A DNA stretch of 64,000 nt from Flaveria trinervia (taxonomy: Eukaryota > Streptophyta > Magnoliopsida > Asterales > Asteraceae): contig CM046447.1 in the NCBI GenBank assembly GCA_025506515.1, positions 88,849,498 to 88,913,497 of the forward strand. The letters are read 5' to 3'. A program made the translations under genes and the position numbers. This document shows positions 44,985 through 56,480 of the stretch, in pieces (positions within the stretch are counted from its first letter, which is position 1; every line of letters starts with the position of its first letter). Under the pieces are notes generated by a model that was not told the DNA's origin, did not search any database, and saw only the letters and a program-made list of their open reading frames with translations.

Positions 44985-45832
44985 AATTTAGCTAACTCTG
45001 TAAAAGATGGATGAAAATTTTGTGGTTGTCACATCATCCCATTGTTGAAGGAATTTCGCCCTGAATTTCTCAACCAGTAACCTTGGCGCTTAATGGCACA
45101 TCTTTGAATAATTGTGGATATTTGACAGTTATATGATTCTCGTGTTCCCAGGTAAACTTTGGTTCACGTTATGAGTTTCAAAAAAACTTTAACAATAGAG
45201 GTATGGTTATTTTTAAGAGTTTCTAACCACCTAGTCCATTAACAATAGAGGTATGGTTATTTTTAAGAGTTTCTAACCACCTAGTCCATTATTTAACTAG
45301 TTCTTCAACGACTTGCAGTTGTTCGTCCATTTGTTTCTCCTTTAACAGAATGATGATTGTCTAATCAGATAGACATTTTTTTCATGTTTGAAACGTGTAA
45401 CACGACGTGTACTCCACTGAGTTCTCTAGGTAGATTGAGTTGTTAATATACCATACAAACTCTTTTGACAAATTCAAATTATCCAACATAGTGCGGGTTT
45501 AACTTTCCTCGTTTTTTTCAAAACAAATTGCACCTTTCCAATTTGAAACTTTTAGAAGTGCCTTGTTGTTGATTGATACTCAATGGGTCTTTGGTGTCAG
45601 CCAATGTAAATCCTTTTTCAATCATATGTTGTTGCCCTACGAAAGAGTAAGTTGAATTTTCTTCAACTTCTACCCAACAGACAAATGATCGATACTTCCA
45701 TAGTCTGTCTCGAGTAGTGCGGCCTTGATTGTTATGTGGTAACTGTTATCGTATGAAACCTGAATAAAAGGCAGGTGGGTTTCTAAACTACTACCAAAAT
45801 CAATAACACGTGATGATGTGATCCAAATTATA
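44985..45832 (-). pseudogene. Ty3/gypsy integrase C-terminus and chromodomain-like region
   Basis: The minus strand holds broken reading of the gypsy pol end. At 45775-45690 is an ETHLPFIQVSYDNSYH block, close to the usual gypsy integrase HLPL-x-EF-x-YN-x-SYH motif. At about 45520-45380 come remnants of the GKLNPRYVGPF-like and LPRELSGVH-like blocks. At about 45170-45070 is a FTWEHENHITVKYP-like tail that fits the end of chromoviruses. Stops and shifts are frequent. It contains the perfect 50 bp duplication at 45191-45290. Confidence 0.6.
45191..45290. repeat. Perfect 50 bp tandem duplication
   Basis: Bases 45191-45240 and 45241-45290 are identical over all 50 positions (start AACAATAGAGGTATGG, end CTAGTCCATT). 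It lies within old, decayed gypsy pol DNA. Confidence 0.95.
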
Positions 45833-47420
45833 CATATAAAATACATCAGTTGCACATCAATTATTCTATAACTCTTACTGAAAATGTTGATTTGATATCT
45901 AAATCGGTCATATTGTGTTTTCAGACTTAGAAAAGACCATGATGAACAAAATGAGCTTAAATAAAAAAATTAAGAAAACCAAGTTTTGGAATTCAAGCAT
46001 GGGGTCGTGCTTTATGAGGCACGCCCCCATGTCCAACCTGAAACACACCACGTGCTTTAATCAACACACCCTCGTGTTTGTTGGTCTGACAGGACAAAAA
46101 GTACGGTTCCCCGACCCGAGGCACGGGGGCTTGCCCAGGAGGCACGGGGGCTTGCCCAGGAGGCACGGGGTCATGCTCCACCACAACACGGGGTCGTGCC
46201 CCATTGAACACGAGTTTGTGCCCGACAAACTCTAAACGTACAAGTCGACCAACTTTTACGTACATTGTACTAGCACGGGGCCGTGCTTATAAACTCCAGA
46301 AAGCCTATAAACAGGACTTTATTTGCAACTTGAAGAGGAGCTTTTGGGAGGTGAAGTGCTGGTGTTCCCTCTCGAGAACCCAGTCTTTGGAGGTTCTTAG
46401 AAGGTTTTGGAGGTTTATCCAACACTTAGAAGAAGCTTGGGATTGTTCAACATCATCCATAATGGATCACCAGTTTAATTGTTCTGATATACCAATGATT
46501 TCATTACTATCTTTTATCTTTGTTGTTATGTTTAAACTTCTTATGAGCTAAACTTCATGTGTTATCCTAACTTAATAAAACTTATGTAATTTGTGATGAA
46601 CTAATGGTGTGATCTATATTATGTTAATGTTATGGTGGTTTTGGGAAAACTTTTGATGGGTAGCATCTATATTTAAATGGGAAGTTATAACTTTCTGATT
46701 TATGATTATGATTGTCATACACGGTTGAAAAGCATATGATCAACTTTCATTCGCGAAACCGTTCTTCATAATAAATCCATGGCTAATAAACTAGAAATGG
46801 TTATTAGATATCATATCACCTTAACTTTCTGATCATTTATGGGTTTCCTTTTATTAGTCTGAGAATTCTACAGTAATTGTTACGGTTTTCTAAAATTAAT
46901 GGTATGTTAGGAAGGAACTTCATCAACCCTCTTTTTAACATTAAGTTATGTTTCATAAATCTTATGTCAAAAAGGTCACAAAAGATTTATGTACATTACT
47001 AGGGCTTTTATCTAAGCTGTAAACTCAGCCTGACGTGCTCCTAGTCACTATGGAGCGGATAGACGAGAAATCACGCCAGCTCACCTTTATAAACATTAAC
47101 ATAATTACACTAATCAATATCTTCAATCACACTACCAATTCATCACAATTACATAAGTGTAATCTAAATTAAGATAACAACCTTACTTCACTGAAAAAAT
47201 CATCAAAAGTTTCAATCTATCTTTTTCTATTTTTATTTATCGTTATTATGTTTAACTTATCATTTTCTAAAACATAAAACTGATAGTCAATTATGAGGGT
47301 TGTTGAGTATGCTTAGTGTGTCCACGAATTGATACTCGGTTCTTACCAACACTATATTACCATACGACAGGTACACTGCCTTTTGTGTGTGTGGTTTAAT
47401 ATTAGTAATAACCAATAAAA
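45833..47420 (+). mobile_element. Probable solo LTR of a second gypsy family, inserted in the remnant
   Basis: Gypsy integrase reading on the minus strand stops near 45832 and resumes near 47420, so about 1.6 kb is inserted. The insert has GCACGGGG-rich U3-like DNA (46000-46290), a TATAA-like stretch near 46290-46315, and an end region (CCACGAATTGATACTCGG, then GACAGGTACACTGCC) of a type I recall from Tat/Athila-group LTRs of composites. I could not fix the exact ends or a target duplication. Confidence 0.5.
46120..46180. repeat. 21-bp tandem repeat, GGCACGGGGGCTTGCCCAGGA
   Basis: Two exact units (46120-46140, 46141-46161) and a changed third copy (46162-46180) lie in a wider stretch of GCACGGGG/GGGGTCGTGC words (46000-46290). 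Confidence 0.85.
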
Positions 47421-47900
47421 CTTGATATGTGCGAAGAATCTCTATCAAAATATATACTATGCGCACCCATCATATGCTCATAACATGTCTTCTATAATCT
47501 AAGTCATACGCTCACTCTAACCATCTGTTTTTGGATAATACGTTATGCGCCTATCTAAATGCGTTCCAAATGAACTTGCAATGACCTCTATGAGTAGGAA
47601 ATGACTCGAGTGTCACGATCAGAGATGATGGAAGAATGGGCACTTCATGTCGCGAGACTTTTTCTCTTAGATAGGTGAGAGGTAAGTTCTTAATTCAATC
47701 AATCTTACTAATATCCAAGAAGTGTGCAGATTTTCCCAGATGATCTACTATTACCCAAATGGTATCGCATCCACTAAGAGTTTAAGGTAACTTCACAATG
47801 AAATCCATTGAGATCTACTGCTTCATCCCTTCTATAATTTGTGGCTGTTAAATACTTGCTTACATGTGTGGCAATACCAGCTTTCATATCCTACAATCGA
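47421..47900 (-). pseudogene. Ty3/gypsy integrase core remnant
   Basis: On the minus strand a DMKAGIATHVSKYL-like block (about 47895-47850) matches the segment before the integrase zinc motif. A TIWVIVDHLGKSAHFL-like block (about 47765-47715) and a DRDSSHISSF-like block (about 47460-47425) match the catalytic core; the catalytic Asp-x-Asp neighbourhood is only partly kept. The reading continues at 45832 after the inserted LTR. The order shows the same element as 44552-45832. Confidence 0.6.
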
Positions 47901-50009
47901 TGTGGACTTTTTTAAACATTTATGTTTTTTCGCGTATTTTCGGCTTTTAAATCCTAACCATTATAAAAAGGGCTTGAAAATAATAAAATCAATGTTATTT
48001 GGTTTTTTTAATGTTTATTAGGTAATATGTTATCATTATTTCAGTTTTGGATAGAAAAGGTCAATCGCATAAACTTTAAATCAATCTTATAAAATTAAGG
48101 GGTAGTTTTTGTAAAAATATAAAATAAATAAAACCCTAATTCTCACCCATACCCCATTCACGAATTCATCCCCATCCCTAACCCCTCATACCTCTCAAAA
48201 ACACTCCACACACATACACAAATCAATCAATACTCTTTCAAGCAATTGAGAATGATTTTGGACGTTTCTTGCGTCATACGGGTGTTTGTGATCATTCATT
48301 GCACACAACAAGTAAGTTTTATGATAAAAATCATTGATTTTTATTCTTGAAGTTCTTGAAATCCTAGATGATCCAAACACACACCAAGGTCCAAAATTTA
48401 TTGAAATTTAACCATTAATTTTGTGTTAGTTTACATTGATGTAACAATTTCTTGGATTTAACTTATAAAAATCATTTATTTTGATTTTACAACCCTAGAC
48501 TTACCAATAAAGGACCTTTTTTTAGTTTTTGTAATTCCATCATGAATTAATGAAATTAAAGAGATTTTAAGGTTTTATATCATTAGTTGATGTTAAAGAA
48601 TGAATCTTTTAGGTTGAAAGTTTTGAAATTAGGTTGTTTTTTAGAAACCTTCCAATTAAGGTAACTTTTTTTTAGTTCTAGATGATAAATTTGACATACT
48701 TGATGGGATTTTATGATTTACATGAAATAAATAGAACATAGAAAAAGATTAGGAATTTCTAAATCCTAAAAATAAAACCGACACGCGTGATGAAAATATA
48801 CTATATATAGAAACTCATTAAATATGGAAACTTTTGAAAAATGGAAATTACATATAACCGTATGTGTAACTTTATTTTAACTAATTGAATATTATTAAAC
48901 ATGTTTTACTTAATTAAGTACCAACGGGTTGTCGGGTCAGTCCGGTCAACTTTAGTCAAACAAATCAAACTTGGTCAACCAAAGTCAAACTTGTCAAACA
49001 TGATTTGAATTTCATAAACACATTGACATTTAAGGTTTCTTAGGTACAATAGGGTTCATACAAACCATTATATACACACACTTACAGACTTATATTTGTT
49101 ATGTTACCGTTAGCTTCTCCATTTGCTTTAGCTTTCAACTACGTATTTTAAGGTCAGTTTTCACGGTCCCATTTTTACTTACTTTTCTTTTTGGGGGAGA
49201 AGCATGTAAACTATTTCTATTTATCTGGTTTTAGTATTATTGGTATATCGTTTGTTACTATAGTGCAAACATTATCACACAAGTCATTACACACTCGAAC
49301 CGTTAATAACGGGTTAGCGAGGTAATTTTGAGTAGTACTACTGGGTTTGACAAACCCCACCCGCGTTAGTCATACTAACTTGACCGGAGGTCGAACAGGT
49401 GTTTAATTGACCTAACATTTACCATTGTCTATGTTAGACGAGGTGGAAAGGCAAACAACTTACAAACAGTCAACCACGATTTGAAACGCTAAGTAACTTG
49501 ATTATAGGTTAGCTACCTATCGATATGCTTTAATTACTTTACCATGTGAACATTTTCAAACATATTATCTGTTCTAACATGTGAACTCATTAACCTTGTG
49601 TTGACACACTTTAGCATGTTTTCTCAGGTCACATAAACGCTTAAAGTTAGATTGCACGGCTAAGGGTTCACTCAGGGCATGCATTACACACTTATTTCTT
49701 TGCATTTAATAATTTTTTTACTTTTTATTTGGGCGTAGTGTTTTGCGTAACTTTTAGTATTGGCTTTAGATTTTACTTATATGTTTCCGCACTAATTATT
49801 ATTCAAACTATGTTTCACTCTTATTAAAGTTCAAACGTTTATTCAAACTCATATAGTGTCGTTTGATATGATCGTGTTTAAGATCTTGGTTTGTCACACG
49901 CTTCACGGTAAAACCCCGCACATGGAATTTGAGGGAGTGGCACAACGAAACAAACAGTCGAAACTAGTAGGTCACACAACTCGGGAGTGCTCAAAACTAA
50001 GGTGTGACA
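47901..50009 (+). mobile_element. Solo LTR, 2109 bp, gypsy type
   Basis: The unit starts TGTGGACTTTTTTAAAC and ends GGTGTGACA. The flanks are ATCGA at 47896-47900 and ATCGA at 50010-50014, a perfect 5 bp duplication. It has the look of long chromovirus LTRs, with AAACCCTAATTCTCACCC in the leader part and TACTACTGGG and CGGTAAAACCCCGC words near the end. No primer site or coding DNA adjoins it, so it is a solo LTR inside the minus-strand gypsy integrase remnant. Confidence 0.75.
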
Positions 50010-50014
50010 ATCGA

Positions 50015-50284
50015 AGATATCAGATAAGTATATTAATTTTCTAATAAAATTTTGAAAACTAGTAAATTTTACAAAACACTTTCACCTTTTTTATGTTTGA
50101 AGAAATAATAGAACTTAAACAGGTATGCAACTAGAATATCATAACTAAGATAATAAGTTGAGAAAATATATTCACTAGGTAAGACAATTTCCTTTCAAAT
50201 TATAGTACTTATTTTTTAAAAATATATATTAAGACACCTAGATATTAATCATTAAACTTTTGCTTAAAATACTTTTAGCCTTAT
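50015..50284. other. AT-rich DNA, no feature seen
   Basis: This may be the continuation of the gypsy remnant upstream of the DMKAG block, but no motif can be supported. Confidence 0.4.
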
Positions 50285-50770
50285 AAAATTAACTTTTATA
50301 AACTCCAGCAACAATAATATCATCAAAATACGCAAACAATGTAACAAATATGGACTCACTGTTTTTAATTTTTAATACACATAGAATGATCAGACACTTT
50401 GAGCAAATCAATGAGCGCATAAGACACTTGCCAACTATTTTATAACATTTCCAAAGGACGTATTTTAACACATACAAGGATTTTATAAACTTACAAACCT
50501 TAGTTTCAGTTATATCCTTAAGGTAAGTTCGTATAATCATCTTCAATTACACTAAATGTGAGAATGCATTATTTATGTCTAATTAGAAAAATGACCAAAC
50601 ATTTTGAACAGCTAAATAGATGATAGTTCATATAGTTAGTATTTTTACAACAAATGAAAATGAAATGAAAATGTCTCATCAAATCAAATCATTCCCTCTA
50701 ACTATACCATGTATATGCTAATCTAGCCTTATACCCCTTGATTTCACCATTGATTTGGTATTTAATTTTA
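50285..50770 (-). pseudogene. copia reverse transcriptase remnant
   Basis: The minus-strand frame 50546-50289 reads TKVCKFIKSLYVLKYV, the counterpart of [12 protein letters not shown], and ends in LFAYFDDIIVAG, where the catalytic YVDD box has become YFDD. Upstream (about 50625-50550) a LAVQNVWSFF-LDINNAF-like stretch matches the block before it. It resembles the RT of the element at 36769-42695 and may be an old relative. Confidence 0.65.
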
Positions 50771-51984
50771 TAGATCACTTGCACCTTATAGGTTTTTTAC
50801 CTGGTGGCAAATCTACTAGAACTTATATGTTGTTTCTACGTAAGTTTTTTTATTTTAGAATTCATAGCTTCACGCATGTTCAAGAGAAGGTTGGACTATC
50901 CACCTGTCGTTTGTGAGAAGTGCTCAGACTAGTCACATAGAAGAGTAAGTATATAGAGGTGTTAAATACTTAAATATACTAAAACATATAAGTTTTGTCC
51001 TAAAAAGTTCATAAGATTTAGGAGTTATATATTTAATACAAATGGTAAAATTTTACCTATCTATTTAACCTTATTCATATATCGGTCCTTTATGAATATG
51101 GTGGAACATGTATCCTTAACTTTAACAATTAAATGTTATATAAAAACGAAAAGGTATTAATTGTTAAAGTGATATAAATGTAAGAATTTCTAATTAACCA
51201 AATGAACTTGGATTTTGTGCTGAATACAGTTGTTCCTGTCAGTTCACACAATTCTCTAAGATACATAAGAGAATGATAAACTCAAAGACTCAAATTTCAT
51301 AAACTAGTTTCGCAATCTAAGAATTGTTCTTATAATGGATAATAAGTTATATGTTCTTGAAGATCCTATACATGAAGAATCTATTAATGCTACTGCGACG
51401 GTTAGGAAAATCTAGAATAAACATGTGAATAATGTTTTCGAAATATCATGCCTCATGTTGGCAATATCGATACCTTCATACTCGCAATAATGATACCTAA
51501 AATCCAAAAAGGTATGGAGGATCTTTTAGCATTTAATATGATCGAGCAACTGGGGTAAATATTTCAACATTAAAGCTTGTCATGAGATATTTGAAAACAT
51601 TAAGGTGTTATTTGTTTTTTCAGCAGGAAAACGTCTGCGGTCTGCGGACTAAATCTGCAGACATCTGCAGCAGAAGAGGTGGATCAAATGTCTGCAGTCT
51701 GCAAGAAAAAGACTGTTTGTTTTTTTAACATCTGTAGAATGTTAAAATATTCTGTAATTAAACTAAATTTATTTTTTCAATTTAAAAACAACTAATACAT
51801 TAATATATAAATAAAAGTCATAGAAATACCCAATTTACGTTATAAGGTACACCCTCAAACAACTCACAAGTCGTAATTATATCCTTCATAACAATACTAA
51901 TAATGATTAATTTATCCGTTAAACCCATTAAAATAAAATATACCAATGATCCACCACCACCATCACCACCGTCAAACCGCCACG

Positions 51985-52300
51985 ATCCAACCTTGTCATC
52001 ATCCAACTAACCTTGACCATACTCACAGTCGTTAACTCACACACAAGAACTCAAGAATTCTACCCTGATGAACGTGATGCACTGATTCCATTCCGTGACT
52101 CCATGAATTCCGATCACAATCTCCACCTGAATTGGACCGGACCACCGTGCTGGAGCAACACCAGCCGGTGGATCGGAATCACTTTTTCCGATTCCCACAT
52201 CACCCAACTCACACTCGAATCGATGAATCTCACCGGAAAACTCCCCACTGGATTCCATCAAAACCTCACATTCTTAACCAAACTTAGTTTCCACATTCTT
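51985..52300 (+). pseudogene. Captured 5' fragment of an LRR receptor-like kinase gene
   Basis: The frame gives part of a hydrophobic signal peptide (IIQLTLTILTVVN), then the N-terminal LRR cap (DERDALIPFRDSMN, HLNWTGPPCW, SRWIGITF) and the first repeat (ITQLTLESMNLTGKLP, then FLTKLSF). It ends abruptly at about 52296, where a 25 bp tandem repeat begins. The second cap Cys, usually in WxGI-x-C, is replaced by Phe. It matches my memory of PRK-like or probable inactive LRR kinases, but the exact donor is unknown. No transmembrane segment or kinase domain is present, and no in-frame ATG precedes the signal peptide part; ATG at 52013 falls within it. Confidence 0.7.
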
Positions 52301-52331
52301 AACCAAACTTAGTTTCCACATTCTTAACCAA
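52264..52331 (+). repeat. 25-bp tandem repeat, 2.7 copies
   Basis: The unit CACATTCTTAACCAAACTTA plus GTTTC is repeated twice and then in part, at the end of the captured LRR fragment. It probably arose by slippage during or after capture. Confidence 0.85.
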
Positions 52332-52900
52332 ACCCGCCAAAGGGGGAGCAGGGGCCTAATGGGGAGGGGGCGAAGTGGGTCGGGAGTGGCGATGGAGCTG
52401 CACGGTGGCGAGGTGGCAACAGTGGGTTGGGAGTGGGGAAGAGGAGTGGGGGCGGTGGGTATGTGGGGAAGAAGGTTAGGGTTCAAATGAAAGAGTTCAG
52501 AAGAAGTTGTGAAGACCTTGTTCCACATCTTCTCCGTGCAGACGTCAGGAACACGTTTTTTAATAAAACGTCTTCGAGAAAACAAACAGTCTGCGAAGTA
52601 AAAACCTCTTCCCGCGTCTGCGTGCGCGCAGATGAAGAGGTGAGGAAGAGATTTTTTCAAAAAACAAACACCCCTTAAGTCCATTTGTTTCATGTCATAT
52701 GAAGGAGGGTATTTAGGTAAGCCCAAACGTTTTGAAAATAAATAACTATGTTGATTGGCTAGGTAAGTTTATTTTTTTCCAAAGCAATGAGTTGGTTGTG
52801 GACTTGATGCTTAACTTGTTGCCCTAGTAATTTAATTAGTTCATCATGAACTACACTATGAATAGTTAGGAAAGTCCATCTAAGAGTTTCATTCACTACT

Positions 52901-53150
52901 AAAAATTATTTTGATGTATATTCTGGTAAACATATCTCAACAAAGAATATGTCAAGAACCATAAGACTAATTAGACTAATGAAAAGCGGGTAAGAAGGGT
53001 CAAACAAAAGCAAATAGAAGCTTGAGCAAAGTTGTTGCCAACAAGTAAGCGGTAAAGAAAACTTCAAAATATTAGAAGTGTTAAGGTATATAAATATTAT
53101 ACCCAAATTAAAAAAAACACATCATTATATATATGATCCTTTTAAAAAAA
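52901..53150. other. Intergenic DNA, no gene seen
   Basis: AT-rich DNA lies between the gag remnant and the TTGTAG repeat at 53151. No supported feature. Confidence 0.5.
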
Positions 53151-53590
53151 TTGTAGTGTAAATTACGCTTTTAGTCCCTATGGTTTGGCAAAAATGACGA
53201 GTTTAATCCAATAGTTATAACTAGAAAGATGTATAAGGGTTTATAGGCTATAGCGCTAACAAAATCTAACGTTTATCTCTCTCCATTCACCCCTTGGTTT
53301 TTTCCATCATTTTCTTAATAGATCTATAGTGGTCGCAATGTGTTTGTAGCCTGTATACGAGACGATAATGGTTGTAGAGATGCGTTTTGGCAGTCGAAAC
53401 AAATAATTTCTAGTGACTGAAGCGGGGGCAGGAGCTCTACGTAACTAGATAGTTTTTTTTCTCTACCATTGATATTTTTCATTGATTTGTGATGATGAAT
53501 CTATTTTGAGTATTCGATTTGTTTTGTGGGAAATCGAAGGGGAGGGTTAGGATGGTGGTGATTTGTTAGTGTTTGATCAATGGTGAAGGA

Positions 53591-53812
53591 TATAAGGAAT
53601 ATCGATATTAATGGGTTACCCTTCAAGAATTAGTCAAATATAAAAAGAATATATGCTAAAATATTGTATCCTAACATTTTGTCTCATTACCTAAATTAGT
53701 GTCGTAGATCACTCATGTATTCAAGCTCATGCCTTGTTGAAATTGTCTTTATAAGGCATGTAATCCCAATAATGAATACATAACAATTCATAGCAATCCA
53801 TTCACCTTTACA
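53591..53812 (+). repeat. 5' LTR of the compact copia element
   Basis: It runs from TATAAGGAATATCG to CACCTTTACA and ends at the primer site. The usual TG start has become TA in both copies. Confidence 0.85.
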
Positions 53813-53827
53813 TGGTAATCAGAGCCC
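53813..53827 (+). other. Primer binding site, initiator Met tRNA type
   Basis: TGGTAATCAGAGCCC has one extra A relative to TGGTATCAGAGCC and directly follows the LTR. Confidence 0.75.
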
Positions 53828-53880
53828 TTCTGCTCCTTTGAGCCATTACGATCCAATTTTTTTTTCTCCATTCGACCACA

Positions 53881-54710
53881 ATGACCACCGATGTCGTTAC
53901 TCTCTCCACACACGCTCATTTTCCCATCCAACTCACGGCCGACAACTTCCCATCTTGGCGAAAGCAGGTTCTCTCCACACTAGTTGGTCTCGAACTTGAC
54001 CAATTTGTCGATGGTAAAACTGAACCACCACCCAAAATTCTTGCAGGCAAACCTAAACCCGCCTACCATTTGTGGTTCGGACAGGATCAAATCCTTCTCG
54101 GAGCTCTCCTTGGAAGTTGTTCTGCTACCATTCAACCGATTGTGTCATCGGCTGACACATCTCATCAACTATTTAAACGCTTGACCGAGAGTTACGCAAG
54201 CGTTTCAAGATCTCGTATCATCTCTCTAAAGTCGAAACTTGTTACCAATCGCAAGGGGTCCAAACCTGTTGCACAATTCATCCATGAGATGAAAGCCGTT
54301 GCCGATGAGTTAGCGCTCGCACACAGCCCAATTGCCGATGAAGACCTCACTGTTCATATACTCACCCAACTGGGTGATGACTATAAACACATCACAGCTG
54401 CCTTGAAGGTTCGAGACACACCATTGACCTTCCCCGACCTGTTCGATAAGCTGGTGGATTACGAACGTACTTTGCAAGAAGACCAACCTACACCCATAAT
54501 CACTACAGTCAACAACACTCAAAGGCAGGGGTCACGCTTCACTTCCAGACCCACTTTTGATGCTCGCAGTCATAATAGGCCCAATCCTTTGGGTCCAAGA
54601 CCAATAAAACTTCCAATAGTGGACATACACAAATTTTAGAACTAACCGTAACAATTATTTTTGTCAATTTTGCAATATTCCGAGTCATGACACAAAGGAT
54701 TGCAGGAAGT
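53881..54710 (+). pseudogene. copia gag
   Basis: The ATG at 53881 opens a 252-codon frame with the gag domain of this copia group: FPIQLTADNFPSWRKQVL near the start, then LVGLELDQFVDG, ESYASVSRSRI and FDKLVDYERTLQ near the end. It stops at 54637. After a frameshift the knuckle CQFCNIPSHDTKDC follows (about 54666-54707) and leads on to the protease. Only the short shift near 54630 separates gag from pol. Confidence 0.85.
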
Positions 54711-56480
54711 TGGCATGCTTTTTACAAGAAAATAATATCACTATCTCAACAGCGTCATCTACCAACCCGACGATAAACTCCTCGTCAACAAGCTCATCAA
54801 TAGCCCCAAACCCATGGATGTTTGATTCGGGGGCATCCGACCATGTTACATCAAATCGGTCATCGTTGCACACCCTCTCGGAATATGGCGGGCCGGATAA
54901 AATCGTGTTAGGAAACGGTAAAAGTCTCTCGATTTCTCATATCGGTCACTCCTCTCTTCCTACCTCTTCTCATTTATTAAAATTACAAAACGTTTTTCTA
55001 GTTCCTCAACTACGTAACAATCTTGTTTCCGTTGCAAAACTTTGTAAACTAACAATGTTTCGGTTGAATTTTTTCCCCATCATTTTTTTGTTAAGGATCT
55101 TCGCACGGGGGCGTAACTAATGCGGGGCGTGAACGTTAACGACGTCTACTATGCCGCCATCAACTCTCTTCGTCATCTTTCTCAAACCAATACCACCACC
55201 AACTCAAGTGCATCTCTTCTATCATGGCATCACAAGCTTGGACACCCATCACTCAAAGTTCAACAACTTTTACTTCAGAATTTAGGACTTGATCATAATA
55301 AATCATCAAATGAATCTTTTCATTGTGATGCTTGCTCAATAAATAAAAGTCATAAAATTTCTTTTGGAGAAAACTCATTCAAAGCATCTAAACCATTGGA
55401 ACTTGTCTACTCGGACGTTTGGGGACCGGTTCAAACATCGAACGATGGTTACACATATTATGTTATTTTTGTTGATTTTTATTCCAAATACACATGGTTG
55501 TATCCAATTAAACGAAAATCCGACGTCTCCGTCTTATTTCCACAATTTAAAAAATTAGTTGAAATTTTTTTCCAAACTCCACTAATATCACTCTTTTCGG
55601 ACAATGGCGGTGAATACATCGTTCTTATTTCATACCTTCAACAACATAGAATCTCCCACTTTACTACTCCCCCACATACTCCGGAACAAAATGGTGTTGC
55701 CGAGCGACGCCATAGACATATTGTTGAAACCGGCTTATCCCTCCTCCATCATGCCAATTTACCACTAACATTTTGGACCTATGCGTTTCAAACCGTCGTT
55801 CACCTCATCAATCGTCTTCCAACACAAATTCTTGACTATCAATCACCATACAACCGACTATACAAGACTCCCCCTACTTACACCAAACTCAAACCGTTTG
55901 GTTGTTTGTGTTTTCCATGGTTACGTCCTTATGCCCCATCCAAACTTCATCCACGGTCCATAAAATGTATTTTTCTTGGCTACTCTACCTCAAAATCCGC
56001 CTACAAATGCTACGATCCTGTGTCTCACCGCCTTTATCATTCTCGCCATGTTGAATTTGTTGAAACAATATTCCCTTTCAAAATTAATAATGCACATGGT
56101 TCATCTCTACCCACTACTAACACCTTCATTTCAAAACTCATCATAAACCCCAACCAACACTTACACAATATTCCCTCATCCATTCAACGTACACCTTCTC
56201 ATGTACATTCAAATCAAAATTCTTCAACATCACCATCCGACCCCACCACTTTATCAACACCAACCACCTCAAACAACTCCACCCCCTTAAACTTATTATC
56301 ATCTATCTCCCCCCCCCAATATCACCTACTACCACAACCGAAAACCCAACCTTATCACCCTCCATTTCACCCTCATTTCCCTCTCGGCCGCCACGCACAC
56401 GCAAACCCAATTCCAAATACTTCAACCCAAATCTTGTTAACACTACCACTCTCCACCCTCTACCACCTCCCCTTGAACCC
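54711..56480 (+). pseudogene. copia protease and integrase, one break between them
   Basis: Protease: WMFDSGASDHVT at about 54819-54854, with the expected Asp-Ser-Gly-Ala. Its frame ends at 55120, where a shift passes to a 576-codon frame (55120-56850). Integrase in that frame has the zinc motif (WHHKLGHPSL, then CDACSINKSH, about 55225-55355) and all three catalytic acids: YSDVWGP (about 55409), FSDNGGEY (about 55597) and the Glu of EQNGVAERRH (about 55684). The conserved C-terminal block reads KPFGCLCFPWLRPYA and CIFLGYSTSKSAYKC. The frame then passes into a Pro/Ser/Thr-rich linker and loses register after about 56250. Confidence 0.88.

Larger units (their letters stand above)
51604..52674 (+). 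mobile_element. TTAA-flanked Pack-type DNA transposon, 1071 bp
   Basis: The left end is GGTGTTATTTGTTTTTTCAG and the right end, reverse-complemented, GGGGTGTTTGTTTTTTGAAA. Both are flanked by TTAA (51600-51603 and 52675-52678). The arms share further blocks: TCTGCGG/CAGACG words, AGAAGAGGTG, and AGACTGTTTGTTTT about 105-125 bases in. Removing the unit restores a copia gag reading. Inside is a fragment of a receptor kinase gene. There is no transposase, so it depends on another element; ends and target fit a PIF/Harbinger-like (3 bp TAA/TTA) or piggyBac-like (TTAA) type. Confidence 0.75.
51266..52900 (+). pseudogene. copia gag remnant split by a DNA transposon
   Basis: Left part (51266-51603): NFIN-FRNLRIVL, then KLYVLEDPIHEESINATATV, followed by a CLMLA block and an FNMIEQL block, all typical of one copia gag group. 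Right part (52675-52900): VSPNVLKINNYVDWLGKF, NELVVDLMLNLLP and FIMNYTMN, the next blocks of the same domain. The two parts meet exactly at the TTAA that flanks the inserted element, and the reading runs through the joined site. Several stops show it is old. Confidence 0.75.

Noticed and set aside
46204..46551. 115-codon frame in GCACGGGG-rich DNA
   Set aside because: It lies in LTR-like DNA next to a gypsy remnant and shows no domain.
49856..50044. Short frame with GHTTRECSKLRCD, similar to a zinc knuckle
   Set aside because: It overlaps the end of a solo LTR defined by exact ATCGA flanks; the first cysteines of a knuckle are missing, so it is chance.
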